Assembly (NCBI GenBank): GCA_016707175.1
Contig: JADJIB010000005.1
Span: 124,001-188,000 of the forward strand
Direction: 5' to 3'
Source of the DNA: Candidatus Phosphoribacter hodrii
GTDB taxonomy: Bacteria; Actinomycetota; Actinomycetes; Actinomycetales; Dermatophilaceae
DNA: 64,000 nucleotides
Of the stretch, positions 16,834 to 25,563 are shown one piece after another; positions within the stretch are counted from its first letter, which is position 1, and each line of letters starts with the position of its first letter. Position numbers and translations under genes: made by a program. The notes under the pieces are model-generated. The model was not told the origin of the DNA. It was given only the letters and a program-made list of their open reading frames with translations, and ran no database searches.

Positions 16834-16956
16834 GAGCGAGTCGGATCTTGGGGGCAAACCCGAGGTTGCGTTCCTGCGGCGTTTGGAGTCGGATGGACCC
16901 AGCAGGAAACCGCGGCCCCGCCGCAGGCGAGCGGCCGCTCGAGAAGGAGGCAAATG

Positions 16957-17373
16957 ATGTCCGACACGCAGCAGGCCGAGGTGGTCGACGAAGGATCGAT
17001 CGCGCCCGACACCATCGAGGTGAGTGCGCTGTTGTCCCACGACCTGAACCACGTGTGGCACGTGCTGAGCACCAACGATGGCGTGGCAGCGGTCCTCGGA
17101 GACGGCGCCACCCTGGGCAACAAGGGTGAGCACTGGCGAGCGACCGACGGCACGCACGGTGTCTGGCGCAGCTACCACCCCTTGGAGCAGGTGCGGCTGT
17201 CCTGGCACGCCTCCGAGGACGGCCCGCGTTCGCTCGTCGACCTGCACCTGGCGCCCCAGGGCGAGCAGACCTACGTGTCGATTCGCCACGAGCACGTCGA
17301 GGGCGACCTCGACTCGCTCAAAGCCCGCTGGGCAGCGGCGCTGAGCCGGCTGGAAGCCGCCGCGGCAGGCTAA
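16957..17373 (+). CDS. SRPBCC-family (START-like) protein
   Basis: This 138-residue protein has the pattern of activator-of-Hsp90/START-like small proteins: IEVSALLSHDLNHVWHVLST at the start and VSIRHEHVEGDLDSLKARWA at the C-terminal helix. These helix-grip folds bind hydrophobic ligands. GAAGGAGG (16943-16950) gives a good ribosome-binding site, choosing ATG 16957 over 16954. The exact ligand is unknown. Confidence 0.8.
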   Translation: MSDTQQAEVVDEGSIAPDTIEVSALLSHDLNHVWHVLSTNDGVAAVLGDGATLGNKGEHWRATDGTHGVWRSYHPLEQVRLSWHASEDGPRSLVDLHLAPQGEQTYVSIRHEHVEGDLDSLKARWAAALSRLEAAAAG

Positions 17374-17383
17374 GCAGTCCCGG

Positions 17384-17430
17384 CGCGACGCGTCGCGGGG
17401 CCGGGTCAACGGGCCACGCGACGCGTCGCG
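17384..17430. promoter_or_regulatory. two copies of a 14-bp perfect palindrome
   Basis: CGCGACGCGTCGCG occurs at 17384-17397 and 17417-17430, 33 bases apart (about three DNA turns), in the gap before the SulP gene. Two phased copies suggest cooperative binding of a dimeric regulator, or a transcription terminator for the upstream gene. No regulator is identified. Confidence 0.5.
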
Positions 17431-17488
17431 ACCGTGTGTCGAGAGCGTTTCCCGCGATGCTGAGGCGCAATCGCGGCACACTCGCCTG

Positions 17489-19322
17489 GTGACCGCCGCG
17501 CCAGCCCCGTCTGATCCGTCGCTCCAGGCACCACCGCCCCACGCGGGGCTGCAGCGGTGGCTGCCGATCCTCACCTGGCTGCCGACCTACGAGCGCAGCT
17601 GGCTCAAGGACGACCTCCTGGCGGGGTTAGGGCTCACCGCACTCCTCGTGCCGCAGGGCATGGCCTACGCGCAGCTCGCGGGCCTGCCGCCGATCACCGG
17701 CCTCTACACGTCGATCATGTGCCTCGTTGCGTATGCCGTGTTCGGCCCCTCCCGCGTCCTCGTCCTCGGCCCGGACTCCTCCCTCGGCCCGATGATCGCC
17801 GCGTCGATCCTGCCCCTGGTCGCGGCCAACGGTGACCCCATGCGGGCGGTCGTCCTCGCCTCGGCCCAGTCGGTCCTCGTCGGCATCTTCATGATCGCGG
17901 CCGGTTCCGCCAAGCTCGGGTTCGTCGCGGACCTGCTGTCCAAACCGACGATGGTCGGCTACATGAACGGGCTCGCGCTCACGATCCTCGTCGGCCAGGT
18001 CCGCAAGTTGTGCGGCTTCTCCATCTCGGCCGACGGGTTGATCGGCGAGATCGTCGCGACCGTCGAGAAGATCCTCGCTGGGGCGACCAACCTCTGGGCG
18101 CTTGGCATCGGCGTCGTGGCCCTGGTCATCATGAGGGTCCTGCAGAAGACCCTGCCGCAGGTGCCGGCCGTCCTCGTGGCCGTCATCGTCGGCATCGGCG
18201 CCTCGACCTACCTCGACCTGCCCGGCAAGGGGGTGAAGGTCGTCGGTGACCTGCCGCAGGGCTTCCCACCCTTCACCCTGCCCCTGGTCTCGGTCGGGGA
18301 CATCGGCCTGCTCGTCGTCGGTGCCCTCGGCATCACGCTGGTGGCCCTCGCCGACACGATCTCGACGGCCTCGGCATACGCCCGACGGACCAAGCAACCC
18401 GTGGACGGCAACCAGGAGATGGTGGGGATCGGCGCCGCAAACGTCCTCGCGGGGCTCTTCCAGGGGTTCGCCGTGAGCACGAGCGGCTCGCGGACGGCTG
18501 TTGCCTTCAAGGCAGGCGCCCGCAGCCAGGTCACCGGCGTCGTCGGTGCTCTCGCGATCCTGCTGCTCCTGGTGGTCGCCCCCAACCTGCTCTCGAACCT
18601 GCCACAACCCGTCCTGGGAGCCATTGTCATCCTCGCCGCCTTCTCGCTGGCCGAGGTCCCCGCTGCCCGCAAGCTCTGGTCACAGCGGCGAACGGAGTTC
18701 TGGCTGTCGATCGCCGCGACCCTGGCCGTGGCCGTCATGGGCGTCCTCCCCGGAATCGCAGTCGCCATCGTGCTGTCGATCCTCAACGTGTTCCGCCGGG
18801 CCTGGTGGCCCTATCAGGCGGTGCTCGGCCGGGAGAAGGGCCACCCGGGCTACCACGACATGACGCATCGGCCGCGGCTCACGTCGATGCCGGGGCTCAT
18901 CATCTTCCGCTTCGACGCACCGCTGTTCTTCGCCAACGCCCGGACCTTCGGGGAGCAGATCACCCGACTGGCCGCGACCGAACCGGCACCCAAGTGGATC
19001 CTCGTCGCAGCCGAGCCGATCTCCGACATCGACACAACGGCCGCCGACATGCTCGCCAGCCTGGTTGCCGATCTGGACGAGCGCGGAACGAAACTGGCCC
19101 TTCGCCGAGCTCAAGAGCGTCGTCAGGGGCAAGCTCGAGGCCTACGCGCTCGACGGGGTCATCGACAACGTTCTCTACTTCCCCACCCTCAACGCGGCGG
19201 GGAAGGCCTACCGCACCCAGTTCGGGACCAACTGGGGCGACACTGACTTCCCGGCCGTCTGGCCGCCGCCTCCCGGTTCCGTACCTGCCACATCGGCCTC
19301 GCCCACGGATCCCGACGAGTGA
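17489..19322 (+). CDS. SulP-family anion permease with STAS domain (frameshifted)
   Basis: About ten to twelve membrane segments follow the SulP pattern, with PQGMAYAQLAGLPPITGLYT as the family signature and GPSRVLVLGPDSS in the next segment. SulP proteins carry sulfate, bicarbonate or other anions. The C-terminal STAS domain starts at about PGLIIFRFDAPLFFANARTF. Near 19100 the frame shifts by one (GCCCTTC where GCCTTC restores LAFAELKSVVRGKLEAYALD). Repaired, it ends at 19322; unrepaired it ends early at 19246. The GTG start at 17489 gives the normal N-terminus. No carbonic anhydrase is adjacent. Confidence 0.88.
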
Positions 19323-19332
19323 AGGACTCACC

Positions 19333-20013
19333 ATGGCCCACCTGATTGCCGTCAACGTCGGCTCCCCGCGACCCGACGGGGACAGCGAAGGGCCGCCGAC
19401 CGGCATACACAAGTCGCCCGTCGAGGGGCCCGTGGACTTGCGCGACCCCGGGGACAAGCGGACGGGGCTCGGCAGCGGGGTCGCCGGGGACTTTGTCGGG
19501 GACCGGCGACACCACGGCGGCACCGACCAGGCGGTGTATGCCGTCGCGCACGACGAGCTCGCGCACTGGGCTGCCGAGGTGGGTCGGGACCTCCCGCCCG
19601 GAGCGTTCGGCGAGAACCTCACCATCACCGGCCTCGATGTCGACGGTGCCCGCGTCGGGGAGATCTGGGCGATCGGTGACGTCGTCCGCCTCCAGGTGAC
19701 CGGCCCCCGCGTCCCGTGCGCGACCTTCGCGAGGGCCATGGGGGAGGAACGCTGGGTCAAGCGCTTCACGGTGCGCGGCCGCACCGGCGCCTACCTGCGC
19801 GTCCTCACGCCGGGCCCGGTGCAGGCTGGCGACGCGGTCGTCGTCGAGAGCCGACCCGACCACGAGATCACCGTGCCGCTGATGTTCCGGGCGCTGACGA
19901 CCGAGCGGCACCTGTTGCCGCGGCTCGCGGAGGTCGGTCCCGACCTGAGCGAGGAGGGCCGCCGGGAGCTCGCGGCCTACCGCGAGGGGACCACCGACGG
20001 CCGGATGCCGTAG
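19333..20013 (+). CDS. MOSC-domain protein (YiiM-like)
   Basis: This 226-residue protein carries a MOSC domain with the key PRVPCATFARAM segment; the Cys is the family's expected catalytic residue. GAFGENLTITGLD and DRRHHGGTDQAVY are also typical of YiiM proteins. YiiM is a molybdenum-cofactor enzyme that reduces N-hydroxylated compounds. The gene starts 10 bases after the repaired end of SulP, so a co-transcribed pair is possible. The link to sulfur or molybdate metabolism is an inference. Confidence 0.88.
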   Translation: MAHLIAVNVGSPRPDGDSEGPPTGIHKSPVEGPVDLRDPGDKRTGLGSGVAGDFVGDRRHHGGTDQAVYAVAHDELAHWAAEVGRDLPPGAFGENLTITGLDVDGARVGEIWAIGDVVRLQVTGPRVPCATFARAMGEERWVKRFTVRGRTGAYLRVLTPGPVQAGDAVVVESRPDHEITVPLMFRALTTERHLLPRLAEVGPDLSEEGRRELAAYREGTTDGRMP

Positions 20014-20115
20014 CGCATCGAGTGTGACCCACGACATACCCGGTTCCTGTCACCTTTGCGCGGTCCGCACCGTCCATGCGGCGTTCGACCCTCTGACCTA
20101 AGGAAACGACGCACC

Positions 20116-20313
20116 ATGAAGCTCAACGTCGGCACCACCGACCGGAAGATCCGCATTGCCATCGCCATCGTCGCCGCGATCCTCGCGGTCGTCGTCGGCG
20201 GCACCTTCGGGGTGGTCCTGTGGGTCGTCGCGGCGATCATGCTCGCCACCGGCATCGTCCGCGTGTGCCCGCTCTACCTCCCCTTCAAGATCAGCACCAA
20301 CAAGGGCGCCTGA
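20116..20313 (+). CDS. DUF2892-type small membrane protein
   Basis: This 65-residue protein begins MKLNVGTTDRKIRIAIAIVA and has two hydrophobic helices separated by VVGG, ending CPLYLPFKISTNKGA. It matches the DUF2892/YgaP C-terminal membrane segment seen as a stand-alone protein or fused to rhodanese. A ribosome-binding site (AAGGAAAC) precedes ATG 20116. An inverted repeat of two GTATGCCG-containing arms follows 7 bases after its stop. Confidence 0.85.
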   Translation: MKLNVGTTDRKIRIAIAIVAAILAVVVGGTFGVVLWVVAAIMLATGIVRVCPLYLPFKISTNKGA

Positions 20314-20320
20314 CACCCTC

Positions 20321-20375
20321 CGGTATGCCGTCCGCCCGCCTCCCGCTCACCGCGGGGGGACCGGACGGCATACCG
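20321..20375. promoter_or_regulatory. 14-bp inverted repeat built from GTATGCCG
   Basis: Arms CGGTATGCCGTCCG (20321-20334) and CGGACGGCATACCG (20362-20375) are perfect complements. They sit between the DUF2892 stop (20313) and the sigma-factor start (20383), so they may terminate the former or regulate the latter. There is no T tract. Confidence 0.6.
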
Positions 20376-20382
20376 TTGTCGC

Positions 20383-21192
20383 ATGGGGATCACGCACGAG
20401 GAGATCACGGCCGCCGTCCCTGGCCTGTTGCGCTACGCGCGCGTCCTGACCCGGGATGCCGCGACGGCCGAGGACCTCGTGCAGGACACCGTGGTGCGCG
20501 CCCTGGAGCGCGCGGCCGACTTCCGTGGTGACTCCTCCGCCGCGACCTGGCTCCACCGGATCCTGCACCACCGGTTCGTCGACGTCGTCCGGGCCTCGCG
20601 CTCCGACCCCGTCGATGCCGAAGAACTCGCCGAACGCGTCGAGGCCGACTGGCGCGACGATTCCTACACCGTCGACGCCGAGACCGTACTCCTGCGGGCT
20701 GAGACCGCCGAGGAACTGCGCGACGCGATCATCCATCTGCCGGCGGCCTACCGATCGGCTGTCGTCCTGCACGACGTCCAGGGCCTGACCTCGGCGGCGG
20801 TCGCCGACATCCAGGACGTCAGCCTGGCCGCCGCCAAACAACGGATCAGCCGGGCTCGTGCGATGCTCGTCACCCACCTCGCACGCGGCACCGAACGGAG
20901 GGCGGCCTTGGGCGGAATCCCCTTGCGCTGCTGGGACGCCCGCTCGCGGGTGAGTGACTACCTCGACGGCGACCTCGACTCGGCCACGCGCGTCGCGCTC
21001 GAAACGCACCTCGGCTCGTGCCCCACGTGCCCCGCCCTGTATGCCGGTCTCGTCGGCGTGCGCGCCGCGCTCGGCGCCCTGCGCGACCCCGACACGGTCG
21101 TCCCCCCGGCCCTCGCCGCACGGCTCCGGGCGGCCGAGCAGGCCAGCGTCGCAAAGGATGTCGCAAAGGATTCGGGCCAAGCCCGGCGGTGA
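20383..21192 (+). CDS. ECF-type sigma factor fused to a C-terminal zinc-binding domain
   Basis: Residues 1-170 have sigma region 2 (YARVLTRDAATAEDLVQDTV and ATWLHRILHHRFVDVVR) and region 4 (IIHLPAAYRSAVVLHDVQGL, AAVADIQDVSLAAAKQRISR). Residues 185-240 carry CWDARSRVSDYLDGDLDS then HLGSCPTCPALYAGL, which fits a zf-HC2/ZAS-like anti-sigma module (Cys, His, Cys, Cys). A fused anti-sigma-like domain could make the factor self-regulating. No separate anti-sigma gene is adjacent. Confidence 0.85.
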   Translation: MGITHEEITAAVPGLLRYARVLTRDAATAEDLVQDTVVRALERAADFRGDSSAATWLHRILHHRFVDVVRASRSDPVDAEELAERVEADWRDDSYTVDAETVLLRAETAEELRDAIIHLPAAYRSAVVLHDVQGLTSAAVADIQDVSLAAAKQRISRARAMLVTHLARGTERRAALGGIPLRCWDARSRVSDYLDGDLDSATRVALETHLGSCPTCPALYAGLVGVRAALGALRDPDTVVPPALAARLRAAEQASVAKDVAKDSGQARR

Positions 21193-21193
21193 C

Positions 21194-22463
21194 ATGGGCG
21201 AGTTCCGGCTCGACGGCCTGATGCTCGGCGTCGCCACCGCGGCCACCCAGATTGAGGGTGGCTGCGACACGACGAACTGGGCCGACTGGGCGTTGACTCC
21301 CGGGCACATCGCCGACGGATCCTCGCCCGTCCGGGCCACGGGGCACTGGGATCGGTGGCGCGAGGACACCGATCTGATGGCCTCACTCGGCATCCAGACC
21401 TACCGTTTCGGGGTCGAGTGGGCTCGGCTGGAACCCCAGCCGGGCGTCTTCTCCGACGAGGCCTTCAGCCACTATCGCGACGAGCTGACTGCCTTGCGGG
21501 ACAAGGAATCCGGCCTCTGCTCACGTTGCATCACTTCAACAACCCCGGTGGTTCGAGGCGTTGGGAGCCTTCGAGCGAGCCGACAACGTGGCGCACTTCC
21601 TGCGCTTCGTCGAGCGGGTCGTCACCGAGCTCGGCGACCTCGTCGAGGACTGGTGCACGATCAACGAACCCAACGTCTATGCGACGTTCGGCTACCTCCT
21701 CGGGCGGTTCCCCCCGGGCGTCCGGTCGCTGCCGCGAGCCGTGCGGGTGATGACCAACCTCGCGCACGCCCACATCACGGCATACGAGCTCATCCACGCG
21801 TTGCGCGCGGGTCAGCCGACGCGCGTCACTTTCGCGGTCCATCTGCGCGTCTTCGACCCAGCTAACCCGGCCAACCCCGCGCACCGCGCCCTCGCGCGGG
21901 CCCAGGAATACCTCTTCCAGACGGCCCTCACCGAGGCGATGTGCACGGGCCGATTCGGTATGCCGCTGCGCCGCCCCGCGGGGATCCACGAGGGGCGCTA
22001 CTACGACGCGCTCGGGATCAACTACTACTCGCGCTCCTGGGTGAGCACGATCGGCGACGGGACTCGGCCGGGGGCGCAGCTCAATGACCTGGGGTGGGAG
22101 ATCTACCCCGAGGGGCTGGCGCGCGTGGCGCGGTGGGCCTATGACCGGTGGCCGGCCCCGATCTGGGTCACCGAGAACGGCACCTGCGACGCCACCGACC
22201 GCTTCCGTGCCCAATACCTGCACGATCACCTCGAGGTGATGGCCGCGGCGCGCGCGACCGGCCTGCCGTTCGAGCGCTACTACCACTGGTGCTTCGTCGA
22301 CAACTGGGAGTGGGCCGAAGGCGAGGTGCCGAGGTTCGGGATCGTGGACCTGGACTACGCCACCCTGGAGCGCACAGTGAAGTCGAGCGGACGCTTCTAT
22401 GCCGACGTCATCGCCGAGGGCGGCGTCACCGACGAGATCGCCGCGCGCTACCTGTCGTCGTGA
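21194..22463 (+). CDS. GH1-family glycoside hydrolase (two frameshifts)
   Basis: The GH1 signatures are all present: GVATAATQIEG near the start, the acid/base WCTINEPNVY and the nucleophile PIWVTENGT. Such enzymes hydrolyse beta-glucosides or galactosides. The frame is lost twice between 21500 and 21560: AAGGAATCC needs one more G to give DKGIRPLLTLHHF, and AACCCCGGTGG needs one more C to give NNPRWFEAL. Both are single bases missing from runs. Start ATG 21194 is 1 base after the sigma stop. The C-terminus overlaps the convergent amidohydrolase by 16 bp. Length is normal once repaired. Confidence 0.87.
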
Positions 22464-24043
22464 CCCGAGCCGAACGTCCGCCTGCCGCCGAGGTAGGTGG
22501 CGGCCACCGGCATCGTCCGCAGCCGCTGCCCCACCGCGGCGGAGTCGCCAGCCGCTCCGTCCAACGGATCAGCTTCCAGCACAACGAGATCCGCACGGCT
22601 GCCCAGCGTCACGGTGGTGCAGCCGTCGGTGCTGCCGGCCAGCGCCTGCGCCGCAGTGAGAGACTGCCCGGCGTTCCACGGGTCACGCTCGTCCGCGCTG
22701 CGGTGCACAGCCGCCGCCATCGCCAGCCACGGGTCCAGCGGCGACACCGGCGCGTCGGAGCCGAGCAGCAGAGCAACCCCGGCCTCGACCATCTCACGCA
22801 GGGGGAAGCACCGATCGGCTCGATCGGGCCAACACAACGCGGTGACGTCGCGGTCGTCCAACAGATGGGCCGGCTGCACACTGGCCCCCACGCCGAGGCG
22901 AGCCATCCGCACGACATCCGACGGCTGCATCAACTGCGCGTGCTCGATGGTCCCGCGGGCGCCCGTCGACTCGAACACGTCCAACGCCTGCGTGATCGCC
23001 GCGTCACCGATGGCGTGCACCGCCATCCGCAGGCCCGCCTGGGTCGCTCGCCGGGCCAACTCGGCGAGGTCCGCACCGGAGTAGTTCGCGCGACCACGCG
23101 GCTCCGCGAGACCGGACCCACCGGCATACTCCTCGTGGCAGTAGGCCGTGCGGGTGTTGAGCGAGCCGTCCGAGATGATCTTCAGCGGTCCCATCCGCAC
23201 CAGCCCGCCCGAGTCGCCAAGGACGTCGCCGCTGCGCAGGCCGGCTGCGAGCACCGCGTCCAGCCCGGTGGGGTAGGTCGCCACACGGACCCGCAGGTCT
23301 TGAACCCCGGCCGCGAATCGCCTTGGCCAGTCGAGGAATCCGTCGCCGAACTCCATATCACCGACGCCGACGATCCCCAGCGCGGCGGCACGCGACACCG
23401 CGAGTCGGTATGCCGCGTCCCTCGCCTCCTGCGACCCCGGCAGGCTGCCGATCCGGGTCCACACGGGATACCAGTCGTTCTCGACGAGGGCCCCTTCGGT
23501 CGCCGGTGCGCCGAGCAGGGCGAGCGCCGCCGAGTTGAGCCACCCGTTGTGTCCGTCACCGCTGACGAGAGCGACCGGGTGCCGCCCGGACACGGCGTCG
23601 AGCTCGGCCACAGTGGGCTGGCGGGCCCAGGTCGCCGACCGATGACCGAAGCCGACGACCACACTGTCCGCGTCGTTCACCGGCAGTGTGTCGAGGTGTC
23701 GACGGATCCGGTCGGTGACCTCGTCTGGGCTCGTCGTGCCCGACAGGTCGAGACGCGAGAGGGTGTCGGCCCACTGGGCCAGGTGGACGTGGTGATCCCA
23801 CAGCCCAGGGATGATCCACCGGCCCTCGCCGTCGTGGACGTCGCTGTCGCGCGGGTCCGGCGTGACCGTCGGGGCCAGGTCGACGACGCGACCGGCGCGC
23901 ATCCGCACGTCGACGCTCCCCTGCGGAGCCGGCACCCCGCCGACCGGCACGACCCGCACGTTGCGCAGGAGCACCTGGGGGCAGCGGTCGAGGTCGGCAC
24001 CGGAGTCAGCCCCGGTGCTCGGCCCGGCGGACTCGACAGGCAT
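22448..24043 (-). CDS. YtcJ-like amidohydrolase
   Basis: This 531-residue metal-dependent amidohydrolase has the HxH motif in GLWDHHVHLAQW, MAVHAIGDAAI with the later His and LLGSDAPVSPLDPW with the Asp ligand. The layout is that of the YtcJ family, whose physiological substrates are mostly unknown. ATG 24043 has a ribosome-binding site (GAAAGG) and is preferred to 24079. Tail-to-tail overlap with the GH1 gene is 16 bp. Confidence 0.88.
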   Translation of the reverse strand: MPVESAGPSTGADSGADLDRCPQVLLRNVRVVPVGGVPAPQGSVDVRMRAGRVVDLAPTVTPDPRDSDVHDGEGRWIIPGLWDHHVHLAQWADTLSRLDLSGTTSPDEVTDRIRRHLDTLPVNDADSVVVGFGHRSATWARQPTVAELDAVSGRHPVALVSGDGHNGWLNSAALALLGAPATEGALVENDWYPVWTRIGSLPGSQEARDAAYRLAVSRAAALGIVGVGDMEFGDGFLDWPRRFAAGVQDLRVRVATYPTGLDAVLAAGLRSGDVLGDSGGLVRMGPLKIISDGSLNTRTAYCHEEYAGGSGLAEPRGRANYSGADLAELARRATQAGLRMAVHAIGDAAITQALDVFESTGARGTIEHAQLMQPSDVVRMARLGVGASVQPAHLLDDRDVTALCWPDRADRCFPLREMVEAGVALLLGSDAPVSPLDPWLAMAAAVHRSADERDPWNAGQSLTAAQALAGSTDGCTTVTLGSRADLVVLEADPLDGAAGDSAAVGQRLRTMPVAATYLGGRRTFGSGHDDR

Positions 24044-24180
24044 GCGGAGGCCTTTCGCGCGGGGAGCAGACGCCCTCACGCTAGCGCCCGAACCCCGCCG
24101 CTCGCCTCGCCCTGCGGGGGCACCGAGACGCCCATGGGAGACTTGGCCGCAGGGGAACCAGCCGCGCAGGGAGGATGTCG

Positions 24181-24805
24181 ATGTCGTCGCCGATCACCAG
24201 GCATGCCGTCGGAAGGTATGCCGTCGGGCTGGCTGCCGTCGCACTCGTCGGAGCCTGCTCGTCAGGCCCCAGTGCTGCCACGGCCACGTCCGGCGCCACC
24301 GCCGCGACGAGTGCCCGATCGACGGCTGGCGCCACGGCCACGGTGCGCCCGACCGCGACCGCCGCGGCGACGGCGACCTATCCGAGCGACGTTCCGGCCG
24401 CAGCCCAGGCCAACACCCCGGCCGGAGCGTTGGCGTTCACGCGCTACTTCTTCGGGCGGCTCAACGCGGCATACGCCACGGGGCAGACCGGTCTGCTGCA
24501 TCCGCTGGGAACGGCGAAGTGCGCCGGATGCGGGACGCTTCGAGGACGAGGCCGCAGCAGTGACGAGCGGCGGGCGGCATACCGTGTCCGAGCCGATGTT
24601 GTTGCGAGAAGTGACGGCGAGCAACGAACCGCACATCGAGGGCCAGACGCCGGTCGACGTGTTGTTCCGACTGCGCGCGACCAAGATCGTCGATTCCGCA
24701 GGAGCGGCGGCCGGGACCCTGGCGGAGAAGAACGGGATCTATCTCGTGTCACTGCTGCGTGACGGTGCCGTGTGGCGGGTCAGCTCCATCACCCTCATGC
24801 AGTAG
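24181..24805 (+). CDS. DUF6318-type lipoprotein (frameshifted)
   Basis: The signal peptide ends in lipobox LVGAC, so the protein is lipid-anchored. A Thr/Ala-rich linker follows, then a conserved domain starting YPSDVPAAAQANTPAGALAF and including the CAGCG pair. The frame shifts in GGGACG near 24533 (one G too many); repaired it reads GRFEDEAAAVTSGG through to SSITLMQ at 24805. The family assignment is by the C-x2-C pair and the EDEAAAVTSGG segment and is tentative. Function unknown. ATG 24181 has a properly spaced GGGAGG. Confidence 0.72.
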
Positions 24806-24859
24806 CCGTCACCGACAGTCGTATCCGACGGCCGTCACCGCCCCTGGCCTGCGCCCCGG

Positions 24860-25480
24860 TCAGGCGGGCGGCACCACGGTCCGACCGCCCAGCACGTCGG
24901 CCAGCGGCACTCGCACCCAGACGATCTGGGCCATCGCTGGCACCGAGCCGTCGCAGCCGGTTGCCCCCGTCTGCGGCCCAGCCCAGACCGTGACCGTCAC
25001 GCTCGACGCGGTCTCGACGGTTTCGACCCCGGTCACCCGGTCGCACGGTAGGCCGCCAACCACCGCTTGCACGACGACCTGCCGGGAGGCGGGGTCGGCC
25101 ACAACCACCTGCCAGGCCACCTGACGAAGTCGTTGACCAGGAACCGGGTCGGACACTGAGGGTGTGGGGATCACGGATCCGGGCGGCTCGGGCAGCGGAG
25201 CCGGTGCACCCGGTGGTGGTGCCGGAGGCATTCCTCCCGACGGTTCGCCGGGGCTGTCCTCGGAACTGCCTTCTCCCGAGCCGGTGTTGCCGGAGCCCGT
25301 GGAACCGGTGTTGCCGGAACCAGTGGACCCGACGTTCCCCGACCCCGTCGACCCCGTCGATCCAGGCGACCCTGGCGATCCCGCCCCTGGCCCGCCGGCG
25401 TTGCTCGCCCGGCCGCAGCCGGCCATGAGCAGCAGCAACACGGCGACCGCGGCGGCGACGCGAAGGTGAGCCAGCGGCAT
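24860..25480 (-). CDS. lipoprotein with Gly/Ser/Thr repeats
   Basis: The N-terminus (MPLAHLRVAAAVAVLLLLM) with lipobox MAGC makes a lipid-anchored exported protein. Residues 27-63 are nearly pure Gly, Ser, Pro, Thr and Asn, with repeats of TGSGN; a Pro-rich stretch follows. The C-terminal 100 residues (RLRQVAWQVVVADPASRQVV onward) look like a small beta-rich domain with two Cys. I do not recognise a family. The ATG at 25480 lies inside a GTATGCCG octamer. There is no strong ribosome-binding site at that start. Confidence 0.7.
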   Translation of the reverse strand: MPLAHLRVAAAVAVLLLLMAGCGRASNAGGPGAGSPGSPGSTGSTGSGNVGSTGSGNTGSTGSGNTGSGEGSSEDSPGEPSGGMPPAPPPGAPAPLPEPPGSVIPTPSVSDPVPGQRLRQVAWQVVVADPASRQVVVQAVVGGLPCDRVTGVETVETASSVTVTVWAGPQTGATGCDGSVPAMAQIVWVRVPLADVLGGRTVVPPA

Positions 25481-25563
25481 ACCAAGAAGGCTAGGCGAGC
25501 CGACCGAAACGCGCACTGGCGCGCCCGGGGATTCCGGGCGCGCCAGGCGAGGGCTAAGAACGG

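Noticed and set aside
22148..24175. A long plus-strand frame opposite the amidohydrolase
   Set aside because: It is the antisense shadow of the amidohydrolase; only the final part (after 24533) is real, as the end of the lipoprotein.
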